From Hominisplanchenecus_A murintestinalis (GTDB lineage: Bacteria; Bacillota; Clostridia; Lachnospirales; Lachnospiraceae): DNA of 5,003 nucleotides. This document shows, piece after piece, positions 1 through 4,881 of the stretch. The notes beneath the pieces are model-generated. The model had not been told where the DNA came from, ran no database searches, and worked only from the letters and a program-made list of their open reading frames with translations. The stretch covers positions 1-5,003 of the forward strand of contig NZ_CALPCM010000084.1 of NCBI RefSeq assembly GCF_943193015.1. Reading direction: 5' to 3'. Position 1 is the first letter of the stretch, and every line of letters starts with the position of its first letter. The position numbers and the translations under genes were made by a program.

Positions 1-528
1 GAAATACTCCATAGCTGCGTCCGTACAGCGGTGCTTGCAGCCCTCCCTTGTGTCGGCTGGTCTTTCCATGTAGGGCAATAGCGGCACTTCGGCAATCCGC
101 AAAGAATTGATTACGATATGCACATGAATGTTGCCGCTGTGGTTATGCCCGTCTGGGTGGGTGCATACCAACGCTTGATGTCCGGGAAAATGCTCTTTAC
201 AGAACTGCTCGCCCAACGCTTGCGCCCGGTCTACGGTCAAGCCGTTGTCTGGTGCGTCACGGGGGTCAAAGGAAATAATATAGTGGTGGCTCTTTACGTC
301 CTCCCGTTTCTGGTTCTTGCCGTATTTCAGATTGGAGCGCATACAGGCGATTGCAAAATCTTCATCACCGCAATTAAGGGAAGATATGCGGTAATCGTCA
401 CGGGGGAGAAGCCGCCCGTTTCCGTCCAGTGTGGGCTTCATGGTAAACTCGTCATGCTCAAAGGTTAGGTACTGTTCGGCAGCTCCGTAATCGGCATTTT
501 TAGAGCTGATATGTTTGAATGTTGCCAA
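1..528 (-). CDS. MOBP-type relaxase/mobilization nuclease, N-terminal part (runs off left edge)
   Basis: The relaxase nicks one strand at oriT, stays covalently attached through a tyrosine, and leads the strand into the conjugation channel. The first 176 residues are visible and the frame is open to base 1. They begin MATFKHISSKNADYG. Tyr14 and Tyr20 are near the N terminus and either could be the nicking tyrosine; I cannot tell which. The metal-binding motif III is seen as HNHSGNIHVHIVIN (residues 128-141), with His135, His137 and Asn141 fitting HxHxxxN. The start is a TTG at 528, inside the end of mobC (29-base overlap), preceded by a TAGGTGA-like ribosome site. An in-frame GTG four codons... 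earlier at 537 is the alternative; a stop lies just before it. The sequence matches the relaxases of Tn1549-like elements as I remember them. The overlap with mobC implies translational coupling. Family assignment is strong; the C-terminal part is not visible. Confidence 0.93.
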   Translation of the reverse strand, partial: MATFKHISSKNADYGAAEQYLTFEHDEFTMKPTLDGNGRLLPRDDYRISSLNCGDEDFAIACMRSNLKYGKNQKREDVKSHHYIISFDPRDAPDNGLTVDRAQALGEQFCKEHFPGHQALVCTHPDGHNHSGNIHVHIVINSLRIAEVPLLPYMERPADTREGCKHRCTDAAMEYF

Positions 529-895
529 CGGCTTCACCTACTTTCTGCAAGACTTCAAACTTCAAGGCGGCAAGCTCCGCTGTGGCGGCTCGTACCTCTT
601 GGGAGAGGGCGTTATAAGGTGCGCCGTCCTCGTTTAGACAGCGGGCAATCTGGTTCAAGTTGCCGCCGATTTTCCCGTATTCGGCTGTGAGTTTCCCAAC
701 GGCAGAAAGCAGTTCATCATTGACCGGGGAAACAGTAATGACCAGGCGTATGCTCGACTTGGTAAGTGCTTGCCGGATAAACTCGGCTTGGCTCATTTTG
801 CAGAGGGTGACACGCTCGAAAAACTCGGCGTATTCTTCCTCGGTCAAGCGTGTCTTGATTACCCGGTGGCGATGGGGCGTGTTGTATCTTTTCAT
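500..895 (-). CDS. mobC: MobC-like relaxosome accessory protein
   Basis: MobC proteins bind near oriT and help the relaxase open and nick the DNA. This one has 131 residues, a usual length. Residues 10-46 (from RHRVIKTRLTEEEY to IRQALTK) look like a ribbon-helix-helix DNA-binding region. The MobC signature is seen at residues 77-88 as GGNLNQIARCLN. The C-terminal third is helical and rich in Ala, Glu and Leu. I chose the ATG at 895 because AAGGAG lies 9 bases upstream; the frame stays open to an ATG at 934, but that start would place the ribosome site inside the gene. The relaxase starts within its last codons, so the two are almost certainly one transcript. The oriT candidate lies directly upstream. 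GC content is visibly higher than in the cargo genes at 1488-2207 and 3325-4501. Confidence 0.92.
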   Translation of the reverse strand: MKRYNTPHRHRVIKTRLTEEEYAEFFERVTLCKMSQAEFIRQALTKSSIRLVITVSPVNDELLSAVGKLTAEYGKIGGNLNQIARCLNEDGAPYNALSQEVRAATAELAALKFEVLQKVGEAVGNIQTYQL

Positions 896-973
896 GGCTT
901 TCAACTCCTTTCTTTTTATGCTTTGCCCTCTCACTAATAGGAGAAAAACAGGGGGTAAAGCGGAAGTGTTTTT

Positions 974-1010
974 TTGAAAAATCCGAAAAATTTTTTCGGG
1001 GATTTTTCAA
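974..1010. repeat. AT-rich inverted repeat upstream of mobC
   Basis: The outer arms TTGAAAAATCC and GGATTTTTCAA match perfectly over 11 bases. The inner bases continue as CGAAAAA facing TTTTTCG, with two extra G/C bases on the right. There is no T-run after it on the minus strand (A-run instead), so it does not read as an intrinsic terminator of minus-strand transcripts. It is more likely a protein-binding or strand-extrusion element of the transfer origin. Confidence 0.7.
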
Positions 1011-1115
1011 GCGGCGCAAGCCGCAAAAAGGCGGGCTTGGGGTGGCAACCCCAACAAGATTCCCATAGGACAAAATGAACCGGTAGGCGAAATTTGGTAC
1101 TGTGGTAGAATCTTG
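974..1115 (-). other. oriT: candidate origin of transfer (oriT)
   Basis: The segment directly upstream of mobC holds several inverted repeats, the expected place and texture of a MOBP oriT. Visible repeats are: arms TTGAAAAATCC and GGATTTTTCAA (974-1010), with further pairing inside; GCGGC/GCCGC with a 4-base loop (1011-1024); TTGGGGT/ACCCCAA with a GGCA loop (1037-1054); and CAAGATTC (1055-1062) facing GAATCTTG (1108-1115). The last pair encloses 45 bases that could carry the nick site, but I cannot name the nick position from sequence alone. The call rests on position next to mobC/relaxase plus repeat density; no experimentally known oriT was aligned. Confidence 0.5.
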
Positions 1116-1383
1116 CTCTAAGAAAGTGACGGCTTCCTCTGTGTGGGCTTTTGCTGATACCTCCGGCGGGCAGGGCGTGGATTCTGCCAGCTATGCGGCG
1201 GGATTTCTCCCCCTACTACCTACAACACCACGCAAAGCAAAAATGACGGTGATTTGCGGAAATTTCCCTCTATTTCTTACAAAACCACACAAGCCGGAAT
1301 AGGCGGGATTTTTAAGAAATTTCTTTCTATCCCCTTTGCACGGCATAATACTGGCGATTTTCAAAAATGCCAAAAATGGGCGC

Positions 1384-1416
1384 AAAAAAACAGGAAACCT
1401 TTTCTTGATTTCCTGT
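1384..1416 (-). terminator. rho-independent terminator after the MBL gene
   Basis: Read on the minus strand, ACAGGAAA (1416-1409) pairs with TTTCCTGT (1397-1390) around an 11-base loop. The T-run covers 1390-1384, seven T in all, the first of which is also the last stem base. It lies about 70 bases past the MBL stop codon and before the mobilization region, so it separates the two transcripts. Confidence 0.8.
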
Positions 1417-1424
1417 CTTGGTGT

Positions 1425-1442
1425 GCCGTTCTATGTAACGGC
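1425..1442. repeat. short GC-rich inverted repeat
   Basis: GCCGTT (1425-1430) faces AACGGC (1437-1442) across a 6-base loop, just upstream (minus-strand sense) of the terminator stem. No T-run follows on either strand. It may be a second hairpin in the 3' end of the MBL transcript; no function is claimed. Confidence 0.45.
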
Positions 1443-1487
1443 GGTTATTCAGTTTTTCGGTATGGCTACAATTCTACAAACTGGAAG

Positions 1488-2207
1488 TTATTGAATCGGT
1501 AACAATTCCATATTTTTTGCTCGTTTTAGATTTATTTTAAGGTCTTCATATTCAAACGGCTTGCCATGTCCCGGATATATTAGATTTGGTCTGAGTGCAA
1601 TGATTGTTTCCCAAGATTTCAGAAAAGCCGTTTTGTCCTCTGCCCAAATGGTTATTCTATGTAAACTTGGCAAGCCGTTCATAGCAGCGTCACCGCAGAA
1701 TAGAGAACCGTCATTTAGTAAAAGCGATATGGAATCGGCGGTATGACCGGGAGTATCAATAATTTTTCCTTGCAGTAAAAGTTCCACTTGCTTACGGTTT
1801 TGTTCGGTCACTTGAATACATCTACATTGATATTCTTGCTTTATTGAGGGAAACAAATGCTTACCTTTGCCAACGAATTTCATTAAATAACAAAAGAACA
1901 AGGCAATCTTAGTTGTGCAACCGCCATGAAAAGAGTTTTGCCCTCTATATAATCTTTCTAATGCTTTGTCGCTCATAACGATTTGGAGGTCAGAGCATTC
2001 CGAAAGTACTTCATTCAGATAACCTGCGTGGTCATCGTGAACGTGTGTCAAAAAAATATATCGTATCTGTTGAGGGGCTATTTGCATCTTTGCCAGTTGC
2101 TTTTTAAAATGTGCAAATCCGCTTTCATACCCTGTATCAATCAGTACATAGCCTTTGTCAATAGGATATATCCAATTATTTACTATCCTGCTTCCTGCAT
2201 TGAACAT
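1488..2207 (-). CDS. MBL-fold metallo-hydrolase
   Basis: A 239-residue soluble hydrolase of the metallo-beta-lactamase superfamily, complete and of typical length. The dinuclear metal site is intact: THVHDDHAG gives His55, His57, Asp59 and His60; PGHTADS gives His155; FCGDAAM gives Asp173; and YPGHGKP gives His214. The early strand VLIDTGYESG (residues 21-30) is the usual first-domain motif. There is no signal peptide, so it acts in the cytoplasm. The substrate cannot be told: this superfamily includes lactonases, thioesterases, glyoxalases and others, and nothing here points to beta-lactam hydrolysis. The start ATG at 2207 has AAGGAGAG about 8 bases upstream. It follows the small HTH gene by 96 bases, has a possible promoter of its own, and ends before a terminator. 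It is more AT-rich than the mobilization genes, which suggests cargo. Confidence 0.93.
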   Translation of the reverse strand: MFNAGSRIVNNWIYPIDKGYVLIDTGYESGFAHFKKQLAKMQIAPQQIRYIFLTHVHDDHAGYLNEVLSECSDLQIVMSDKALERLYRGQNSFHGGCTTKIALFFCYLMKFVGKGKHLFPSIKQEYQCRCIQVTEQNRKQVELLLQGKIIDTPGHTADSISLLLNDGSLFCGDAAMNGLPSLHRITIWAEDKTAFLKSWETIIALRPNLIYPGHGKPFEYEDLKINLKRAKNMELLPIQ

Positions 2208-2266
2208 AGGTGTTCTCTCCTTTCATTCATTTTCATCGGCGTCAACTTTCGATTTGTCGTTGCTTT

Positions 2267-2272
2267 ATTATA
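2267..2272 (-). promoter_or_regulatory. possible -10 box for the MBL gene
   Basis: On the minus strand a perfect TATAAT, within GGATATATAATAAAG, lies 59 bases before the MBL start codon. No good -35 box is found 16-18 bases upstream (TTTCAT is poor), so an activator, an alternative sigma factor, or simple read-through from the sigma/HTH pair remain possible. Confidence 0.4.
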
Positions 2273-2303
2273 TATCCGTTTTCCCAAAAATGAAAGCGAT
2301 TTC

Positions 2304-2516
2304 TTATACTTCCTGTTCATCAAAGCGGAACTTGAACAAAGCAGCGACAAGCCGTTGTTTTATGCTGTCCTCGGTATCCCTGTCGATATGCCCGTTTTCA
2401 ATGGCGGCAATTCGGATGCGCTTGCTGTAATGCCGTAAAACCTCGTCCACCGCTTCCGGCTCTCCGCTGGTCGCCCGGACAATCGTTTCATAGGGCAAAA
2501 GGTTCGGATTCCCCAT
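2304..2516 (-). CDS. small helix-turn-helix protein, Tn916 Orf8-like
   Basis: A 70-residue protein of the helix-turn-helix type that accompanies sigma-like proteins in Tn916-family elements. It begins MGNPNLLPYETIVRATSGEP, and the middle (residues 20-45) is rich in basic and hydrophobic residues (VLRHYSKRIRIAA). The end DSIKQRLVAALFKFRF resembles the family C terminus. The start ATG at 2514-2516 has GGAGGT 9 bases upstream, inside the end of the sigma gene, so the two genes overlap by 29 bases and are probably translationally coupled. Known members are thought to regulate element excision or transfer genes; its exact target is not visible here. Family assignment is by memory of Tn916 gene order and sequence. 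Confidence 0.85.
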   Translation of the reverse strand: MGNPNLLPYETIVRATSGEPEAVDEVLRHYSKRIRIAAIENGHIDRDTEDSIKQRLVAALFKFRFDEQEV

Positions 2517-2946
2517 GCGAAAGCACCTCCATTTCCCTTTGCAGGAGTTTTAAAGTCCTGCGGATTAGATACCCGGTCGTACTCCGGCAGCGTCCATACA
2601 TTTCCCCGATTTCCTGTTGTGTGTAATCCCCGAAAAAGTAAAGGAAAATGATTTCCCGGTTTCTCTCCGGCAGGGATAACAGGGCGGTTGCAAGCTCCCC
2701 ATTGGTGAGGATAACTGTCTGACCGCATATCGTTATAGGGTATTCTTCATAGGGTGCTTCAAAATATTTGTCTGTTGTGCCTAAAGGGTAAAACTTTTCT
2801 TCTGTGAGGTATTCAAGGGATATTTCTTTTTGCCGCCGTCTGCTTCTGTCACGCCATGCGTTGAGTGCTGCATAGCGTATGACGGTCTTGCAAAAGCCGT
2901 TAAAGGTATACATGATGTGTTCTTTGTATGCTTCTGTGCAAGGCAT
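2488..2946 (-). CDS. sigma-70 family protein, Tn916 Orf7-like
   Basis: A 152-residue protein with a sigma region 4 domain at about residues 84-140: LATALLSLPERNREIIFLYF, then the helix-turn-helix TQQEIGEMYGRCRSTTGYLIRR, as in ECF-like and Orf7-type factors. The N terminus (residues 12-40, from MYTFNGFCKTVIRYAAL to a basic DRSRRRQKE stretch) is short and is only a partial region 2 at best. In Tn916-family elements such proteins sit before a small HTH gene and control element genes, as here. I chose the ATG at 2946 because GGGGG lies about 9 bases upstream. The ATG at 2970 would put that site inside the gene, and a third ATG at 2913 lacks a ribosome site. No clear promoter is seen in the 137 bases up to the KTR terminator; TTATAAAAT near 2999-3007 is a weak candidate -10. 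Confidence 0.88.
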   Translation of the reverse strand: MPCTEAYKEHIMYTFNGFCKTVIRYAALNAWRDRSRRRQKEISLEYLTEEKFYPLGTTDKYFEAPYEEYPITICGQTVILTNGELATALLSLPERNREIIFLYFFGDYTQQEIGEMYGRCRSTTGYLIRRTLKLLQREMEVLSHGESEPFAL

Positions 2947-3075
2947 AGGTGATTTCCCCCTTTCTCCCACATGGGGCGGTGCTTGGTTTACTGTTGCATT
3001 TTATAATTCAAGGGGTGACGTTTTAGATTGCTTCCCCATGATTATCTTCCGGCATACCTTTAGCATTTTATTTTC

Positions 3076-3121
3076 AAGAAAATAGCCGACAAGTTGTGAT
3101 TTCTCACAAGTCTTGTCGGCT
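3076..3121 (-). terminator. hairpin terminator after the KTR gene
   Basis: A strong two-part stem: AGCCGACAAG (3084-3093) pairs with CTTGTCGGCT (3112-3121), and inside it TTGTGA (3094-3099) pairs with TCACAA (3104-3109) around a TTTC loop with a 2-base bulge. On the minus strand it is followed by ATTTTCTT, a weak T-run. It starts 7 bases past the KTR stop codon. There is no T-run on the plus side, so it serves the minus-strand cargo operon. The ATTTTC/GAAAAT palindrome at 3070-3083 is part of the tail. Confidence 0.78.
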
Positions 3122-3127
3122 CTGCGT

Positions 3128-3316
3128 CTATGCGTCTGGCTCTTTTTTATACAAATTTTTAATAACTGTTACCTGTAAATCTTTTGCGTTAATCAAGCTT
3201 TCCTGTTTACATTTCGGACAGTAAAGAGGGAAATTTTTTAATTCTGTATCTGCCCGTATCTGTAATCTTGTTTTGCTCCCGCAAACAGGACAATGTACCC
3301 ATTCTATTCTTTTCAT
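3128..3316 (-). CDS. cysteine-rich KTR-domain protein, Tn916 Orf6-like
   Basis: A 62-residue protein of the cysteine-rich KTR family, the type encoded just downstream of tet(M) in Tn916 (Orf6). Two CxxC pairs are visible, HCPVCGSK (Cys9, Cys12) and YCPKCKQE (Cys33, Cys36), a layout for one zinc ribbon. The KTR tripeptide is at residues 15-17, followed by FPLYCPKCKQ. The C terminus ends EPDA, as I recall for Tn916 Orf6. The start ATG at 3316 has TGAGG about 6 bases upstream; an in-frame ATG seven codons earlier would overlap the membrane-protein gene and lacks a better site. It starts 8 bases after the membrane gene stops, so it is the last gene of the TetR operon. Its molecular role is unknown; nucleic-acid binding is only a guess from the zinc ribbon. 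Confidence 0.9.
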   Translation of the reverse strand: MKRIEWVHCPVCGSKTRLQIRADTELKNFPLYCPKCKQESLINAKDLQVTVIKNLYKKEPDA

Positions 3317-3324
3317 TATAGACC

Positions 3325-3924
3325 TCATTCCTTGCAATTACGAAAACGCAAAAAGGATAAAATACCAATAGGACAAAAATAAACGCACCAAAACTCTAAT
3401 ACAGCTATACCTATCCACGTCAGACTATCCGTTTTGAATACTCCGAGCATAGGAATAATCAAACAAGAGATAAAAAACACGCCATGTACCATGAGCAGAT
3501 ATTTCAGCCATTTATCTATCTTTTTCTGTGGTTTTATCGTCAATCCGGCAAATAGTGTAGCTAATGACATAACCCCGTAACCCAACAGGTCATAGTTAAA
3601 TAGCAATCCATATTGCTGAAAATCAAGAAGTGCAACAGCTTGCTGTGTTAAATCATCTAATCGTACAGTTGTTAGCTGAGCAAAATAAACTAACAAAATA
3701 ATAGCTGCGTATATGACGGAAAAGGCTACTGAAACACAACCCGCTAATTTTACTTCCTTTTCAGCAAAGTGGGCATATCCACATACCATAGCTACAAAAC
3801 TGAATGCAATGAACATAGAGAAAAAGTAGCTGCCATAATCAAAGTCAAATAGCATAGACATAGCAAAACAGATTACCGCAATGAAATTAACACAAGAGCT
3901 ATACACTCCTATTTTCTTATTCAT
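3325..3924 (-). CDS. six-helix integral membrane protein of unknown function
   Basis: I do not recognise this 199-residue protein. It is mostly hydrophobic, with about six predicted membrane segments at residues 10-27, 31-51, 60-83, 111-130, 139-160 and 168-192. The connecting parts are short: an acidic/basic turn at 52-59 (HFAEKEVK), a polar loop at 85-110 (TTVRLDDLTQQAV), and a basic cytoplasmic-type loop at 131-141 (KPQKKIDKWLK). The C terminus is RFRNCKE. No transporter signature or catalytic motif is visible. The ATG at 3924 is preferred because it overlaps the TetR stop codon (ATGAATAA), a coupling arrangement; the frame is open to 4032 but that would lie deep inside the TetR gene. The link to a TetR repressor suggests induced export or membrane stress response, but this is inference only. 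AT-rich relative to the mobilization genes. Confidence 0.85.
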   Translation of the reverse strand: MNKKIGVYSSCVNFIAVICFAMSMLFDFDYGSYFFSMFIAFSFVAMVCGYAHFAEKEVKLAGCVSVAFSVIYAAIILLVYFAQLTTVRLDDLTQQAVALLDFQQYGLLFNYDLLGYGVMSLATLFAGLTIKPQKKIDKWLKYLLMVHGVFFISCLIIPMLGVFKTDSLTWIGIAVLEFWCVYFCPIGILSFLRFRNCKE

Positions 3925-4501
3925 CAATCTGCACCGTTCCTTTATAAAGAATACCAACCAATTTATTGATATATGTTGCCCTATCCTCGGTTTTCGTAAA
4001 ATCATACCCCAATAATTGTTTGATTGTCTCACTTCCTAAAAATGCCGCCTGCATTGCAACAGTAAGAATAAATACAAACATGGATTTATCCTCATTTGAA
4101 ATATCATTTCTCAAAGACAGCGAAAAGCCCCGTTGTGTAAGTACAGAATTACAGTTTTCCGTATAATTTTGTAAATCACCCAAAATAGAAATACGTGAAA
4201 TAGCAGAATGTTCAAACAGAAAATTGAAAACATTAGTAGCACAATCCATTAAGCGTTCTTTATCTGTTTCATATTGGTTCGTCATTTGAAATTCTGTAAC
4301 TACTTTTCCGATAATGCGCTGCACACATTCCGTTATCAATTTTTCTTTACTACCAAAGTGATAGTTGATTAAACCTAATCCAACATCTGCTTTTGTGGCA
4401 ATCATACGGGCGGTTATGTCCTTAATGTTGCCGTTATGTTTTTCAATCAATTCCGTTGTAACTTCAATAATGCGATTTTTTACATTGGCATTTTTATCCA
4501 T
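3917..4501 (-). CDS. TetR/AcrR-family transcriptional regulator
   Basis: A 194-residue one-component repressor type, of normal family length. The N-terminal DNA-binding domain covers about residues 7-55: NRIIEVTTELIEKHNG, then ITARMIATKADVGLGLINYHFGS with the family-typical NYHFGSKEKL at 46-55. The rest is the helical ligand-binding/dimer domain, whose ligand cannot be guessed. The ATG at 4501 is chosen because AAAGGAA lies about 8 bases upstream; the open frame to 4564 would run back through the promoter and both operators. The gene overlaps the membrane-protein gene by 8 bases. Two palindromes over its own promoter suggest that it represses itself and the two genes after it. Confidence 0.95.
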   Translation of the reverse strand: MDKNANVKNRIIEVTTELIEKHNGNIKDITARMIATKADVGLGLINYHFGSKEKLITECVQRIIGKVVTEFQMTNQYETDKERLMDCATNVFNFLFEHSAISRISILGDLQNYTENCNSVLTQRGFSLSLRNDISNEDKSMFVFILTVAMQAAFLGSETIKQLLGYDFTKTEDRATYINKLVGILYKGTVQIDE

Positions 4502-4516
4502 AGCAATATTCCTTTC

Positions 4517-4531
4517 TTGAACAACGTTCAA
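4517..4531. promoter_or_regulatory. TetR operator, proximal copy
   Basis: TTGAACAACGTTCAA is a perfect 6-base inverted repeat around AAC. It covers the region just past the -10 box, that is, the expected transcription start of the TetR operon. Its core matches the distal copy 25 bases away, so both are probably bound by the same dimer. Confidence 0.75.
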
Positions 4532-4535
4532 ATAT

Positions 4536-4564
4536 ATTGTATTGAACATTGTTCTAAAAGTCAA
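4536..4564 (-). promoter_or_regulatory. sigma-A type promoter of the TetR operon
   Basis: On the minus strand TTGACT (4564-4559) and TACAAT (4541-4536) are 17 bases apart, a near-consensus vegetative promoter. The start codon lies 34 bases past the -10 box. One operator lies between the two boxes and one covers the start region, a simple design for repression. Confidence 0.85.
4542..4556. promoter_or_regulatory. TetR operator, distal copy
   Basis: TTGAACATTGTTCTA is an inverted repeat with one imperfect base at its outer right arm. It fills the spacer between the -35 and -10 boxes. The shared core with the proximal copy is GAACA-N2-GTTC-like (GAAC-N3-GTTC). Confidence 0.75.
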
Positions 4565-4595
4565 TAGATTTTATGAATTTACTCCATTTTTTACC

Positions 4596-4613
4596 ATTCC
4601 GAGAAAACGGAAT
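4596..4613. repeat. short inverted repeat upstream of the TetR promoter
   Basis: ATTCCG (4596-4601) faces CGGAAT (4608-4613) across AGAAAA. There is no T-run after it on either strand, so it is not an obvious terminator; a protein-binding site is possible. The arms do not resemble the TetR operators. Confidence 0.45.
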
Positions 4614-4686
4614 AGCGATAAATTGTTCTATTTTGTCCAATAATAAAATTTTATGAAAGAAAGGAAAGAGGGATTCCGTAGCAGTC

Positions 4687-4838
4687 GGCATTGTGGGAAT
4701 GTGTATAACTGGCTATCTCATGGAATTGTGGGTAACTCTGTTTGCAGGACGTGGGAAAGCTGCCCTTTAGCTTTTCCATGTACTGTGAATAGAGTTATCC
4801 ATGATTCCATAGCCTGTTATGCACATTTCCATAATGCT
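4687..4838 (+). repeat. 152-base imperfect inverted repeat; candidate structured RNA
   Basis: Bases 4688-4761 pair with 4769-4837 around a 7-base loop (GCCCTTT, 4762-4768), with one 5-base bulge (4717-4721). By my count of 69 opposed positions, 56 are Watson-Crick, 11 are G-T/G-U and 2 are true mismatches (4710/4815 and 4748/4782); one more wobble lies outside at 4687/4838. Every transition difference is a wobble when the plus strand is read; on the minus strand the same positions would be A-C mismatches. This favours a plus-strand RNA or single-stranded DNA as the selected form. No promoter could be identified for it, and no known RNA family or transposon end is recognised. It sits between the TetR promoter and a transposase fragment, so a hairpin-forming miniature element is the main alternative. 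Confidence 0.75.
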
Positions 4839-4881
4839 TGTCTTTGGTTTCTTTGGTTTGGAATAGTGTGGTGCTGGCGGT

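Larger units (their letters stand above)
896..1487. other. gene-free stretch between mobC and the MBL gene
   Basis: About 590 bases hold no gene I can support. From left to right it contains the mobC leader with its ribosome site, the inverted-repeat cluster proposed as oriT (974-1115), a stretch with short AT-rich palindromes (GGAAATTTCC at 1258-1267 and AAGAAATTTCTT at 1314-1325), a minus-strand terminator (1384-1416), and a small inverted repeat (1425-1442). A plus-strand frame at 1102-1302 begins with GTG and has no ribosome site. No convincing promoter for mobC was found. Confidence 0.6.

Noticed and set aside
118..468. Plus-strand open frame of 116 codons
   Set aside because: It lies wholly opposite the relaxase, whose motif-bearing frame is clearly the real one.
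660..1073. Open frames on both strands overlapping mobC and its upstream repeats (660-977 plus, 717-1073 minus)
   Set aside because: The MobC signature and ribosome site fix the real frame at 500-895; the other frames read through the inverted repeats and show no domain.
1488..2207. A beta-lactam resistance gene
   Set aside because: The MBL fold and metal ligands are shared by many hydrolases, there is no signal peptide for export, and nothing specific to true beta-lactamases is seen.
1983..2438. Plus-strand open frames opposite the MBL and HTH genes
   Set aside because: They are antisense to two genes with clear family motifs and have no ribosome site.
2360..2972. Alternative minus-strand frames across the sigma and HTH genes
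   Set aside because: They are out of frame with the region 4 motif and carry no recognisable domain.
4687..4838. The hairpin as a retron msr-msd region
   Set aside because: No reverse transcriptase gene or flanking a1/a2 repeats are visible in the window, and the sequence on the right is a transposase remnant.
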